Assembly: GCF_011764445.1 (NCBI RefSeq)
Contig: NZ_BLPG01000001.1
Coordinates: forward strand, 1,364,001 to 1,428,000
Origin: Phytohabitans rumicis
GTDB lineage: Bacteria; Actinomycetota; Actinomycetes; Mycobacteriales; Micromonosporaceae
DNA length: 64,000 bases
Direction: 5' to 3'
Shown here: one piece after another, positions 54,072-63,171 of the stretch
How positions within the stretch are numbered: the first letter of the stretch is position 1
How the letters are laid out: each line of letters begins with the position of its first letter
Program-made: the position numbers and the translations under genes
The notes under the pieces: generated by a model
The model's database searches: none
Seen by the model: the letters and a program-made list of their open reading frames with translations, nothing else
What the model was told of the DNA's origin: nothing

Positions 54072-54113
54072 AATCGGGCTCGGTCCTCACCGTGGTGAGA
54101 CCCGGGCCCGATT
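54072..54113 (+). terminator. Strong hairpin after secreted-protein gene
   Basis: AATCGGGC (54072-54079) pairs with GCCCGATT (54106-54113), and the inner CTCACC pairs with GGTGAG around GT. The whole makes a nearly continuous stem of about 20 bp 11 bp after the stop codon, ending in ATTTC. Confidence 0.82.
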
Positions 54114-54251
54114 TCGTCGGCGCAGCCGGGGACCGGTAGGCGCCACGGGCACGGCAAAGTCGATCTTCTATGGGTTGTGCTGGTCAGCATGCCCAGGTGT
54201 TTGAGGATTCGGCGGTCTTTGCGGGCGTCTGGGCCAGCGGCATCCCGGCCC

Positions 54252-55100
54252 GTGAGTACCGACCCGAGTAGCTCCGGCGCCCGGGCCCGCAAGGAACTGG
54301 GCGCCCGGCTGCGCCAGCTCCGCAAGGCCGCCGGGCTGACCGGACGTGACATCGCGACGGCGACCGGGCAACACGTCACCCGGATCAGCCGCATCGAGAA
54401 CGGCCGCCAGCCACCCACCGAGGCCAACCTGCGCGCCTGGTGCACCGCCTGCGGCGCCGAAGACGAACTCGCCGACCTGCTCGCCACCGCACGAGCGGTC
54501 GAAACCGCATACATGGAATGGGCCCGCGCCGCCCGGGCCGGCATGCGACGCCTCGGCGACCTCCACTCGATCGCCACCTACCAACGCACCTCGACGTTTC
54601 GCATCCACGAACCCGGCGTGCTGCCCGGCATCGTCCAGACCGAGGCGTACCAGCGCAGGATGCTGGCCTGGTGGTACACCTTCCTCGACGCTCCCGACGA
54701 CACCGAAGCGGTGCTGGACATGCGGGCACAGCGCACCGCGACCGCGCTGCACCCCAGCAAACGCATCGTCATCGTCCTCGGCGAGCAGGCACTGCGGACC
54801 CGACGCGGCACACCGGAGGAACACGCCGACCAACTCACCCACCTCATGCAAGTCAGCCGGCTGCCGTTCGTCTCCGTCGGGATCATCCCCGCCGACGCAC
54901 AACGACAGGCGATCGCCAGCATCGGCTTCTGGATCTTCGACGAGTCAGCCGTCGCCCTGGAGACCCCCACCGCCGCGATCAAGGTAACAAGGCCGCAAGA
55001 AGTCGCGCTCTACCTGTCCCTGTTCAGTCAGCTGCAGGCAGAAGCCATCTACGGCCACGACGCCCGACGGCTCATCGCCGAAGTCCTCGCCAGCTTGTAG
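54252..55100 (+). CDS. XRE-family regulator with DUF5753 domain
   Basis: A 282-residue protein from a GTG at 54252 (VSTDPSSSGARARKELGARLRQLRKAAG). Residues 15-75 are the HTH (LTGRDIATATGQHVTRISRIENGRQPPTEANLRAW) and the rest is DUF5753 (GVLPGIVQTEAYQRRMLAW, AVLDMRAQRTA, IVIVLGEQALRTRRGTPEEHADQLTHL and SVGIIPADAQRQ). A longer start at 54177 only adds Arg/Ser-rich residues. It is the third DUF5753 protein in this window. No DUF397-type partner gene follows, which is unusual for this group. Confidence 0.9.
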   Translation: MSTDPSSSGARARKELGARLRQLRKAAGLTGRDIATATGQHVTRISRIENGRQPPTEANLRAWCTACGAEDELADLLATARAVETAYMEWARAARAGMRRLGDLHSIATYQRTSTFRIHEPGVLPGIVQTEAYQRRMLAWWYTFLDAPDDTEAVLDMRAQRTATALHPSKRIVIVLGEQALRTRRGTPEEHADQLTHLMQVSRLPFVSVGIIPADAQRQAIASIGFWIFDESAVALETPTAAIKVTRPQEVALYLSLFSQLQAEAIYGHDARRLIAEVLASL

Positions 55101-55430
55101 CCGCAGAACGAATCTTGCCCCCGAGTGCTGCCAGGTCACCGGATTCCGGCCGGGCCTGAGGACAGGTCGCTGCCGCGGCAAACCTGACGGGTGAGGCGGA
55201 CAGCGCGGCGCGTGGTACCAACTGGGTGCGTCGCGTCTGGCGGCGAGGCGATTGCGCTTGGCTCCCAAGAAGTGGCCGGCCAGTCGGCGCCCAGGTCCGC
55301 GGTCCCGTCGATCGACCAAGGCACCGCAACGGCAGGGGGTATCACCGCGGAATCGACTACCGTTGGGGAATCGATCACCACTGGCGCATAGTGTCGTCCC
55401 GCCGATCCGGCACCGCGTTTCGGGACAGGT
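55101..55430. other. 330-bp gap before IS5-like element
   Basis: The gap lies between the XRE gene and the IS end. Frames are short and lack ribosome sites. No hairpin or repeat stands out. A partner gene for the XRE regulator could have been lost to the IS insertion (inference). Confidence 0.4.
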
Positions 55431-55460
55431 CTGAGAGGGTGGTTCGGGAGCCGATGTCCG

Positions 55461-55913
55461 TTATGACTCTGGCGTCGGCTCGGGCTTGTTTCCGGCGGGC
55501 TGGGTGAGGGTGAACATGCCGGACTCCGGCTCGGTGAGGACGCCACGGGCGACGAGGCGTTTGAGTTTGGCGCGCAGGCTTTCGGTGTTCTTCGCGGCGG
55601 TGCCGGTGCCGAGCGCGACGCAGATGTCCTTGGCGCGTAACGGATTGTCGGTGGCGGCGAACACGGCGAGGATCTGCTGGTAGGCGGGACTTGCCACGGT
55701 GGCATCCGTGCTGGCGTCCGTTGGCGGCGTGCTACTGGTGGTGCCGGTGAGCCGCAGCAGCGTGGTGCGGGTCGTGGCGAGGTCGGCTAACTCGGCGTTG
55801 ACGACTACGAGTTGTTCGGTGAGCTCGGCGATCTGGACGCGCAGCTGCTCGGCCTGGGCGCCGGCGACGGTTTCCCGTGTGGCGATCAGTTCCAGGACCC
55901 GTTCGTGGTTCAT
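55461..55913 (-). CDS. IS passenger protein: coiled coil plus winged helix
   Basis: The 150-residue protein starts MNHERVLELIATRETVAGAQ at an ATG overlapping the transposase stop (ATGA). Residues 15-65 form a coiled coil (AEQLRVQIAELTEQLVVVNAELADLATTRTTLLRL). Residues 85-140 look like a winged helix (AYQQILAVFAATDNPLRAKDICVALGTGTAAKNTESLRAKLKRLVARGVLTEPESGMFTL). It is inside the IS boundaries and coupled to the transposase. It may regulate transposition or bind the ends; no known family was assigned. Confidence 0.7.
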   Translation of the reverse strand: MNHERVLELIATRETVAGAQAEQLRVQIAELTEQLVVVNAELADLATTRTTLLRLTGTTSSTPPTDASTDATVASPAYQQILAVFAATDNPLRAKDICVALGTGTAAKNTESLRAKLKRLVARGVLTEPESGMFTLTQPAGNKPEPTPES

Positions 55914-56788
55914 CCGTTGTGGGGCAACGGTTGGCGCCACGTCGGGGTGGTAGTGCCGGTCAGCCGGCGGACCAGGTTTGCTGTCGATGCCCACCAGGTG
56001 CGTGACTCGCTGGAGGCTGGTCGGGTCTCGTACTCGCGCACCAACCGGCGGTGCAGCATCAGGGTGCCGTGGACCTGTTCGACGATCCACCGCTTGGCCA
56101 CCGGTATGAATCCCGGCTTGGTGTCGGACCGTTTGACCTGTTCGACGTCGATCCCGTTGACCGCGCCGTGGATCTGGACGTCGTCTTTGAACCCGGCGTC
56201 GACCCACGCCTTCGTCACGGTCGGGGTGTGCTCGACGACCCGGTCGACCAGGGCTACGCCGATCTGGTTGTCGGTGGCCGACGCGGCCATGACGACGACG
56301 GCGATGATCAGGCCCAGGGTGTCCACCGCGAGGCCGCGCTTGCGTCCCGGAACCTTCTTCGCGGCGTCTTTTCCGGTGGTGGCCGCCGGGACGTGGTTGG
56401 CCGCGCGGACGGACTGGGTGTCCAGCACAACCGCGGACGGATCCTCGGCCCGGCCGGCCTTCTCCCGCGCCTGACAGCGCAACAGGTCGTGGATCGTCTG
56501 GTCGGTGCCGTCATCGCGCCACAACGCGAAGTAGTAGTACGTCGCTGACTTCGGCGGCAGATCGTGCGGCAGGTACGCCCACTGACACCCGGTCCGGTTC
56601 TGATAGAAAATCGCGTTCACGATCTCCCGCAGCTGGTAACGGCCCTGATGCCCAGACACCGACGGGTGTTTCGCCTTCCACGCCGCCAGGAACGGGCCGA
56701 CGACCGCCCACTGTTCGTCGGTCAGGTCGCTCGGATACGCCTTGCGCTTGCCCACAACCAGCCAACGCGAGCGCCTATCGCCAGACAC
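55910..56788 (-). CDS. IS5-family transposase
   Basis: The product is 292 residues from 56788; a GTG at 56755 (VGKRKAYPSDLTDEQWAVVGPFL) is the more usual family start. It has the DUF4096-type N-terminus and a DDE core: Asp in SAVVLDTQSVRAANHV, the glycine-rich KKVPGRKRGLAVDTLGLIIAVVVMAAS, Asp in AWVDAGFKDD and the C-terminal Glu in WIVEQVHGTLMLHRRLVREYE. The catalytic residues are present in one frame, so it could be active. Confidence 0.92.
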   Translation of the reverse strand: MSGDRRSRWLVVGKRKAYPSDLTDEQWAVVGPFLAAWKAKHPSVSGHQGRYQLREIVNAIFYQNRTGCQWAYLPHDLPPKSATYYYFALWRDDGTDQTIHDLLRCQAREKAGRAEDPSAVVLDTQSVRAANHVPAATTGKDAAKKVPGRKRGLAVDTLGLIIAVVVMAASATDNQIGVALVDRVVEHTPTVTKAWVDAGFKDDVQIHGAVNGIDVEQVKRSDTKPGFIPVAKRWIVEQVHGTLMLHRRLVREYETRPASSESRTWWASTANLVRRLTGTTTPTWRQPLPHNG

Positions 56789-57066
56789 CGGACCAGCCCC
56801 AACATCACTTCATCGAGCGATGACGAACTACGAAAAACTCACAAACCGCCCTCTCAGAACCTCGGCGACACGAACCTCACGACGCCCCCACCGTGCGCAC
56901 TGTCTAGTCCAGGTGAAGTCAAAGTCGTCGTCATGGAGTCCGCCTCGTAGCTCGATCTGGACGCTCGGGGTGGCTGATCGTCCAGGTTTGGTTTGGCGGA
57001 TTCGGTGGATCGTGCTGTTGGTCGACGGCAGGGGACGCTAGCTAGCGGCACATGGGAGGCTTGCCG

Positions 57067-57330
57067 ATGACTGGGCCCAGCTACAACGGGACGCCCGTGC
57101 ACCGGATCCGGACGGGCGACCTGAACCGCGCAATGCGCGACCTGCTGAAGAGGCGCGCCTACGCGGAGAAGCAGATGACCAAGGCGTGGGGCACAGCCGA
57201 TACCAGCGTGATGAGGGAAGCCCGCGAGGGTTGGCGGCCGGTCATTCGTGCCTGTGACGAGGATCTTGCCATCATCTCTCGCGAGCTCGAACGGCGCCGG
57301 AGTCGACGGTCCGAACCAACGGCCGGGTAG
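57067..57330 (+). CDS. Small helical protein upstream of mobilisation genes
   Basis: The 87-residue protein starts MTGPSYNGTPVHRIRTGDLN at an ATG after GGGAGG. It is almost entirely charged helix (LNRAMRDLLKRRAYAEKQMTKAW, then DEDLAIISRELERRRSRR) with no known motif. It precedes the tandem hairpins and MobC-relaxase genes, so it may belong to the mobilisation module. No function can be assigned. Confidence 0.65.
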   Translation: MTGPSYNGTPVHRIRTGDLNRAMRDLLKRRAYAEKQMTKAWGTADTSVMREAREGWRPVIRACDEDLAIISRELERRRSRRSEPTAG

Positions 57331-57857
57331 CGACGGGACGTCGCCGGTGGACGGGACATCACACACACGTAGCGGTCCCGAGAGACAGCGGCAGGGGCGG
57401 AGCAAGTTGTAGCACCGGTTCCCGGATGTGCCGACCGAGCGCGGTCGGCACATCCGGGAACCGGTGAAAACGCTGACCCAGCGGGGTCAGCGCGGCGGAC
57501 CCTAGGGCGTGGCAACGGCTACGAAGAAGGATCGCGCGACGGAGCAACGCAACCCGGTGACGGCCAGGTCCGCCGCGGCCAGTGCTACCTCTGGCCGAGA
57601 CGGCAACGTCCAGGTGGTGATGGAAATGCGGAGCCGTCTGCCCGCTCGTCGCCGCAATCAGGCCGATAGATCGGAGGTACTTCCTTCCGCTTCCTGATTC
57701 CTTCCTCTTCCAGGTCCAGGTACTCGAAAGGGCGCTCCATTCCCTCCTCCTCGGCCGCCGGGACACAGCCGTACGGCGCTACCCGTAGCCCTGCCGACAA
57801 CCCTCGCGACGAACGCTTCCGACGACGGCGACGCGAACCAGGCACGGAGGTACGGGC
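57331..57857. other. Probable cis region of mobilisation module
   Basis: This 527-bp stretch upstream of MobC carries two exceptional hairpins (57413-57492) and then about 360 bp without a convincing gene. A 62-codon GTG frame at 57509-57697 (MATATKKDRATEQRNPV) is possible but unsupported. Position and structure suggest oriT and the promoter of the mob genes (inference). Confidence 0.45.
57413..57492. repeat. Tandem perfect hairpins with AGCG loops
   Basis: The first hairpin has 25-bp perfect arms (57413-57437 and 57442-57466; the left arm starts CACCGGTTCCCGGATGTGCC) and a 4-base loop AGCG. Four A residues later, a second hairpin has 9-bp arms CGCTGACCC (57471-57479) and GGGTCAGCG (57484-57492), again with loop AGCG. 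It could be a double terminator for the preceding gene, a replication or transfer origin, or a relaxase site. Confidence 0.92.
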
Positions 57858-58301
57858 GTGGACCAACCTGGGCACACAGCGAACCCCGTAGTACGCGGTT
57901 CCGACCGGCGCCACCAGTTCCCGGGACGCCACCAGCGGGTCAACCTCCGGCTCGATGCGACGGAGTACCAGGACGTAGCAGCGGCTGCCGCCCGCTCCGG
58001 AGTGACTCCTGCCGGGTTCAGCGCGAACTCTGCGTTGGCCGCCGCCCGCGGCACCGCCGCTCCGGGGAGCCTGGTCTCTGGCACTCGCGTCACCCGCTAC
58101 GAACTGGCCGAGGTGCAGCGGAAACTCTTCGCCGCCCGCACTGCCGTCATCCGCACCGGCACCAACCTGAACCAGGCGACGGCCGCGCTCAACGCAACGG
58201 GCGAGCCGCCGGCATGGCTCGACCGAGCCGTCAAACGGTGCGAGCGCTCGCTGGACCAACTCGACGCCCTCGTGGCCGACATCGACCGGCGGCTGCGCTG
58301 A
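57858..58301 (+). CDS. MobC-like relaxosome accessory protein
   Basis: The 147-residue protein starts at a GTG. It has a ribbon-helix-helix-like stretch (HQRVNLRLDATEYQDVAAAAARSGVTPAGFSANSALAAAR) and a C-terminal helical part (YELAEVQRKLFAARTAVIRTGTNLNQATAALNATGEPPAWLDRAVKRCERSLDQLDALV), the usual MobC arrangement. MobC helps the relaxase open and nick oriT. The stop overlaps the relaxase start (CTGA). The first 30 residues are unlike MobC and may reflect a wrong start. Confidence 0.82.
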   Translation: MDQPGHTANPVVRGSDRRHQFPGRHQRVNLRLDATEYQDVAAAAARSGVTPAGFSANSALAAARGTAAPGSLVSGTRVTRYELAEVQRKLFAARTAVIRTGTNLNQATAALNATGEPPAWLDRAVKRCERSLDQLDALVADIDRRLR

Positions 58302-59728
58302 TTCCCGCCATCCACCCCCGCGGCAAGAACGTCGGCGGCCTACTCCGCTACCTGTTCGGCCCGGGCAAACGAGAAGAACACCGAGACCCACACCTCGTCG
58401 CCGCGTGGTCCGGCCCCACCCAGCTCCAGTCCCTGGAACCGCCGAGGACCCCGTCCGGTCGCCACGACATTCGCGAGCTGGCTCGTCTACTCGAACAGCC
58501 GGTCCGCGCAGGGAGGAACCCCCCGCAGAAGCCCGTCTGGCATGCGTCCATCCGCAACCACATCACCGACCGCACCCTCACCGACGCCCAATGGGCGCAC
58601 ATCGCTGCCGAGATTGTCGCCGCCGTAGGCATCGCGCCGCATGGCGATCCAGACGCCGTACGGTGGATCGCGATCCGCCACGCCGACGACCACATCCACA
58701 TCGTGGCGACGCTGGTCCGCCAGAACGGAGAGACCGTGTGGGCCTGGAACGAACGCCTCAAAGCCCAGGCAGCAGCACGCGACCTCGAAGAGCGCTACGG
58801 GCTGTACCGCGTCGGCCCAGTCGACCACACCAGCCACCGCCGACCCAGTTCAGCCGAGCAAAGCAAAGCCGAACGCCAGCGACGCGCCGAGATCCCTCGG
58901 GATCGACTTCGCCGCGAGGTACGTGCCGCTGCAGCGGCAGCCGTTGACGAGACCGACTTCTTCAGCGGGCTGCGAGCAGCCGGTGTTCTCGTCCGGCTCC
59001 GTCACAGTACGGTCACTCCGGACGAGGTAACCGGCTACGCCGTCGGGCTCCCCGACCACCACACCGCGGCCGGCGACACCGTGTGGTACGGCGGCGGTCG
59101 CCTTGCGCCCGACCTGACCCTCCCCCAGCTTCGCCGCCGCTGGCATCCAGTCCGAGGCACCGCACCACGCACGCGACGGCCGGAAACGCGGGCACGTCAA
59201 CGCGCCAACGCCTTCCGCCGCGCGGCAGCCGCAACTCGAAACGCCGCCGGGCAGTTCGCTCGTAGCGAGGCCAACGACGACACATCCGCCCTGGCCTACT
59301 CCGCAGCCGACGTCCTGACCTCCACGGCGCGCGCCTTCGAGGGCCGCCGCGGCGGGCCTCTGACCGAAGCCGCCGACACGTTCGACCGCGCTGCCCGCGA
59401 AGCATCCCGGCGGCGGCGTGGCTTCTCCCGACCGGCCATTGAGCTCCGCGCGATGTCCCGCCTCATCGCCGTCGTGGGACGGCTTACGGACGACCATGAC
59501 ACCGCAGCTGCGCTACAACTGGTGCTCCAGATGGCCATGCTCGCGGACAACCTCGCGGACCTGCGTGAATCCCAGCAAAGGTTCCATCAAGCCAGGGCAG
59601 CCCGGCTCGCCGCAGATCAATTGCGGACGATCAAGGGACGCCCCACAACCGTAGGTCATCAGCCCGCGACCAGTCCGGCTGCTTACTACTCCACCACGGC
59701 CCGAGCACCACGTGCTCACACTGCCTAA
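58298..59728 (+). CDS. Relaxase/mobilisation nuclease
   Basis: The 476-residue protein begins LIPAIHPRGKNVGGLLRYLFGPGKREEHRDPHLVAAW, the normal start of actinobacterial MOB relaxases. The three-His cluster is present: VWHASIRNH, then WIAIRHADDHIHIVATLV. The tail is long and helical. The first codon appears to be CTG at 58298, overlapping the MobC stop as CTGA; the only ATG (58214) lies in MobC and adds 28 poor residues. The protein nicks DNA at oriT and leads the strand into the recipient. No type IV secretion gene is present, so the element would be mobilisable only. Confidence 0.87.
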   Translation: MIPAIHPRGKNVGGLLRYLFGPGKREEHRDPHLVAAWSGPTQLQSLEPPRTPSGRHDIRELARLLEQPVRAGRNPPQKPVWHASIRNHITDRTLTDAQWAHIAAEIVAAVGIAPHGDPDAVRWIAIRHADDHIHIVATLVRQNGETVWAWNERLKAQAAARDLEERYGLYRVGPVDHTSHRRPSSAEQSKAERQRRAEIPRDRLRREVRAAAAAAVDETDFFSGLRAAGVLVRLRHSTVTPDEVTGYAVGLPDHHTAAGDTVWYGGGRLAPDLTLPQLRRRWHPVRGTAPRTRRPETRARQRANAFRRAAAATRNAAGQFARSEANDDTSALAYSAADVLTSTARAFEGRRGGPLTEAADTFDRAAREASRRRRGFSRPAIELRAMSRLIAVVGRLTDDHDTAAALQLVLQMAMLADNLADLRESQQRFHQARAARLAADQLRTIKGRPTTVGHQPATSPAAYYSTTARAPRAHTA

Positions 59729-59882
59729 CAGGAGTCAAGCGTCGCGTGGTTGCCCTCATCGGTGCAGCCGGCGCGGTCGCTGGATCGGCTGAGCTGGCGT
59801 GAGCCCGCGAGCCGAGCCGTCCAACACCCCGGTGCCCCGGTGTTGTGGGGCTCGCCCGGCGCGGTCTGCCATCATCGCAGCT

Positions 59883-61303
59883 GTGAGGTCGTTCGACGGT
59901 GAGAGCGGCGCGCGGTGGTCGTATGACCCGAGCGCTCAGATTGGCGATAGGGGCGGCTTCGGGCTCGTCTTTGGTGGGACGGGTCCGACCGGTCAGGAGG
60001 TCGCGGTCAAGCGGGTCCCGCTGCGCTGGGATGTCGAGAGCGAGCGGCGACGTCGTGAGCGTGAGGTCGAGATCGATCAGGTTCTCGCCACGACTTCGGC
60101 CAAGCACGTGATGGGTCTGCTCGATGTCGGGCGGGTCGGCGATGACCTGATGCTGGTGATGCCGCGGGCGGATTGATCGCTTGCCGCAGCGCTCGGGGCC
60201 GGTGACCTTGACGATGTGGCCCGTGTCGAGGTGCTGCGCCAGGTGGCGCAGGGACTGGCCGAACTGGCTGAGATACCCGTGCTGCACCGCGATCTTAAGC
60301 CCGCCAACGTGCTCGAATTCGGGGACACGTGGAAGCTCGCAGATTTTGGGATTTCCCGCAATCTCCTGGAGTCGACGGATACGTACACGTTTCGCGGTGC
60401 GGGGACCCTGCCCTACATGGCGCCTGAGCTGTGGACCGGGCAACCCGCAACCGTCAAGACCGATCTGTATGCCTTGGGGTGTTGGCGTTCGAGGTCCTGA
60501 CCGGCGCGCGGCCGTTCTTGGGTGGGGACGAGGTGGCGCTGCGGCGCCAGCACCAGCAGGACCCGCCGCCCCAGCTGCCCGCGGGCGTGCCCGCCGCCGT
60601 CGGTCGGCTTGTCCTGCGCCTGCTGGCCAAGGATCCCGCCGCCCGCCCGCAGGACGCGCGAGCGGTGGTGGAAACCCTCGACGCCGCCATACGACGGCTC
60701 AGCGCGCAGCAGGAGGCGCTGCGGGAGGCAGCTTTCGCGGCACAGCAGCGCCGTTCTCGTGAGGATGCGGTCGGCGCGGCCCTGGCGGCAAAGCAGGCAG
60801 CAACAGAAGAGCAGATCACCCAGGCTCTCGCCGATCTTCACGCGGTGCTGGAGGAGGCGGCCGACCAGGCGAGGGAAGCGCTGCCAGAGGCAGAGCTGAC
60901 CAAACAGGGACTGTCGTGGGAGATGCGCTGGGAGCGGCGCAGGATCGTGGTAGACGTGTGGACACAGTCGACGCCCCGGCTGGAAGTGCCGGGAGACGAT
61001 CCGTTGCTTATCGCCGGTGTCGTGGCTGCGGGCCCGAATGACACCGACCCGTACGCGAACATCGTCTGCGAGACGAAAGACGGCCGGCTGTCCTGGTCGA
61101 TGCTGCGATTCAGGGCGAGCGCGCTCACCAGCCGCTACGAGTACGGCCCGCGGGATCGGCCACACGGATTCGCCTGGCACGTCTTCGCCGCACAACGCCC
61201 CTTCATGGTCCGCCCCATGATGCACGTGTGGCACATGGACAGGGAGCCGCTGACGTCGGAGGCGGTCGTCGACCTCCTTCGCGAGGCGATCAGCAGAACC
61301 TGA
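59883..61303 (+). pseudogene. Serine/threonine protein kinase gene with stop and frameshift
   Basis: The sense runs from a GTG at 59883 (VRSFDGESGARWSYDPSAQIGDRGGFGLVFGGTG, a glycine-rich loop) with AVKRVPL (the ATP Lys) to MPRAD, then an in-frame TGA at 60174. The same frame goes on through VLHRDLKPANVLEF (catalytic Asp), KLADFGISRN and GTLPYMAPELWTG to near 60475. There one base is missing, and the frame shifts to LGVLAFEVLTGARPFLGG and a C-terminal helical region ending ISRT. All kinase subdomains are recognisable across three pieces, so decay is recent. The C-terminal domain after 60700 is unassigned. Confidence 0.85.
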
Positions 61304-61490
61304 TCGGCGCTCTTGCCGCTGTCCAGTGGCTCGGGTACACGAGCGACGAATGGGGCGTCGACGGGCACGCGGAGGGCGGCGAGTTGGTAGGCGCGGTCGG
61401 CGGAGATGCTGTGCCTGCCGGTCTCCACGTCGAAGATGAATGACCGGTCGATTCCTGCGGCGTCTGCCAGGCCCTGTTGGTCACGATGCC
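61300..61490 (-). pseudogene. XRE helix-turn-helix remnant
   Basis: On the minus strand QQGLADAAGIDRSFIFDVETGRHSISADRAYQLAALRVPVDAPFV is a recognisable XRE HTH. The N-terminal helices continue only in another frame, so a frameshift separates them. No clean start is present, and the 3' end overlaps the kinase pseudogene. Most likely it is a degraded regulator. Confidence 0.5.
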
Positions 61491-61836
61491 GGCCTCCGCC
61501 GTCGCGCCCTCGCCTGCGGAGATCTGCCCGGCGGTGCCCCCCTTCGAACCGGGACGATCGAATACCAACCGCGACCATCCCGCGCTTGTTGCTGGTTGTC
61601 GAAACCTTGCATGAGCTGCGCAAACCCAACCAGTCGATGATCGTCACTTGTTACTGATTGCCAACGGTATACCGGGATTTTCGGGGGTTAACGGGGGTCG
61701 TGGCTTTGCCGGCCCGGCCGGCATCGTTCGTCGACGTGCGCCGTCGGCCAGTCACTAGGAGCACTCGCTGTGCGCATGGACTCGTCGCTGCTGCTCATCG
61801 TAGGCTCCCACGGACACGCCGTTGGGGGGTAGTCGC

Positions 61837-63171
61837 ATGGTGGATGCTTTGGCTGACGTCGAGCGGTTGCTGAGCTCGTTCATGATCCGCCCCAGCAAGG
61901 GCGCCGTTCCTCGCGCATCGCTCCGGTTTCGCAGGTTGCTCGACGTTGTCGGCTCCCCTCAGGACAGCCTGACGGCCATTCACGTCGCCGGGACATCTGG
62001 GAAGACGTCGATCTGCTATTACCTGCGGTCATTGTTGTGGCTGGCAGGCTGGACGCCGGGCCTTACGGTGTCGCCACATGTAGTCGCTGTCAACGATCGG
62101 ATCCAGATCGGTGATGGTCCGGTCGAGGCCGACGACATGCTACAAAACCTCGGTATCTTCTTGGGCCAACTGCCCCGCGACGTTCGAAACACCATTACCT
62201 ACCTTGACCTGATGATGGCCTTCGCGTGGTGGATGTTTGCCCGTGCGAAGGTCGATTGCGCCGTCGTCGAGGTGGGTGTGGGCGGTCTCCACGATCGAAC
62301 TAACTTCCTCGCCGCTACGGGCAAAGTGTGTGTCATCGGCGATATCGGCCTTGATCATGTTGGCGTGCTAGGCCACTCGCTCGCCGAGATCGCGGTCCAC
62401 AAGGCAGGTATCATCAAGCGGGGATGTCATGTGGTAGCGCTAGAACAACATCCAGTGGCGATGTCGGTCATCTCCTCGGCGGCTGCAACTCGCGACGCTA
62501 CGGTCGAATACGTGGATGGGGCCGGCAGTGCTCCTGCCGGGCTGCCGGCCTTCCAGCGGCGTAACTGGGCGCTGGCGACTGCTGCATATCGGCACATGGC
62601 GAGCGTTCATAGGCTCCCGAAACTCTCACCAGGTACCCTCGCTTCCGTCGCGCTCGACCAACCGCCAGGGCGGATGGAACGATGGCAATTGGGTGGTCGC
62701 GAGCTGGTGCTGGACGGCGCGCACAATCCTCAAAAGATGGGAGCCTTGCGTAGACACTTGACCAGCAGCTCACGTGCTCGGAGGAACATCGTCGCGAATA
62801 TGGTCCAAAGTACAGGCGGCCGGATCGCTGACACGTGCGCTGAGCTGGCGCAATTCGGCGATCATGTCATCGTTCCAAGCTTCCAGTCGACGCCGGTTCC
62901 GGTTAAGAGGTCAGTGTCCGCAACGGAGTTCGCGAACATCGCGCTGTCCAAAGGCGTGCCATCGGCCGAGCCCGTTGAGGACACCGAGGAGGCGCTGTGC
63001 CGGGCGCTCGACGCATCTGCTCCGGTCGTGGTCACCGGTTCCCTCTATCTGGTTAGCCAGGCCCGAAACGTATTGATGCGGTGGGGGGCGAGCCTTGCAA
63101 CTCGCGACAGGAGCCCTGTGCACTCCGCCGTATCTGGTGACCGCATCCGTTCGACACCCGTGTTGCGATGA
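61837..63171 (+). CDS. FolC/Mur-type ATP-dependent ligase
   Basis: The 444-residue protein starts MVDALADVERLLSSFMIRPSKG. It has the Mur ligase P-loop (IHVAGTSGKTSICYYL), the FolC-like VVEVGVGGLHDRTN, then IGLDHVGVLGHSLAEIAVHKAGIIKRG, and a C-terminal LVLDGAHNPQKMGAL. This is the motif order of folylpolyglutamate synthase, which joins glutamate to a carboxylate through an acyl phosphate. Because the next gene codes for a gamma-glutamyl-hydrolase-like enzyme, a specialised amide ligase is more likely than folate metabolism (inference). An ATG at 61822 is also open. The stop overlaps the next gene (ATGA). Confidence 0.87.
   Translation: MVDALADVERLLSSFMIRPSKGAVPRASLRFRRLLDVVGSPQDSLTAIHVAGTSGKTSICYYLRSLLWLAGWTPGLTVSPHVVAVNDRIQIGDGPVEADDMLQNLGIFLGQLPRDVRNTITYLDLMMAFAWWMFARAKVDCAVVEVGVGGLHDRTNFLAATGKVCVIGDIGLDHVGVLGHSLAEIAVHKAGIIKRGCHVVALEQHPVAMSVISSAAATRDATVEYVDGAGSAPAGLPAFQRRNWALATAAYRHMASVHRLPKLSPGTLASVALDQPPGRMERWQLGGRELVLDGAHNPQKMGALRRHLTSSSRARRNIVANMVQSTGGRIADTCAELAQFGDHVIVPSFQSTPVPVKRSVSATEFANIALSKGVPSAEPVEDTEEALCRALDASAPVVVTGSLYLVSQARNVLMRWGASLATRDRSPVHSAVSGDRIRSTPVLR

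Larger units (their letters stand above)
55431..56857 (-). mobile_element. IS5-like insertion sequence with passenger gene
   Basis: The left end CTGAGAGGGTGGTTCGGGAG and the reverse complement of the right end CTGAGAGGGCGGTTTGTGAG match at 17 of 20 positions, which defines an element of about 1427 bp. It carries a transposase gene and, overlapping its 3' end by four bases, a second gene for a coiled-coil/winged-helix protein. Target duplication was not obvious. Confidence 0.75.
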
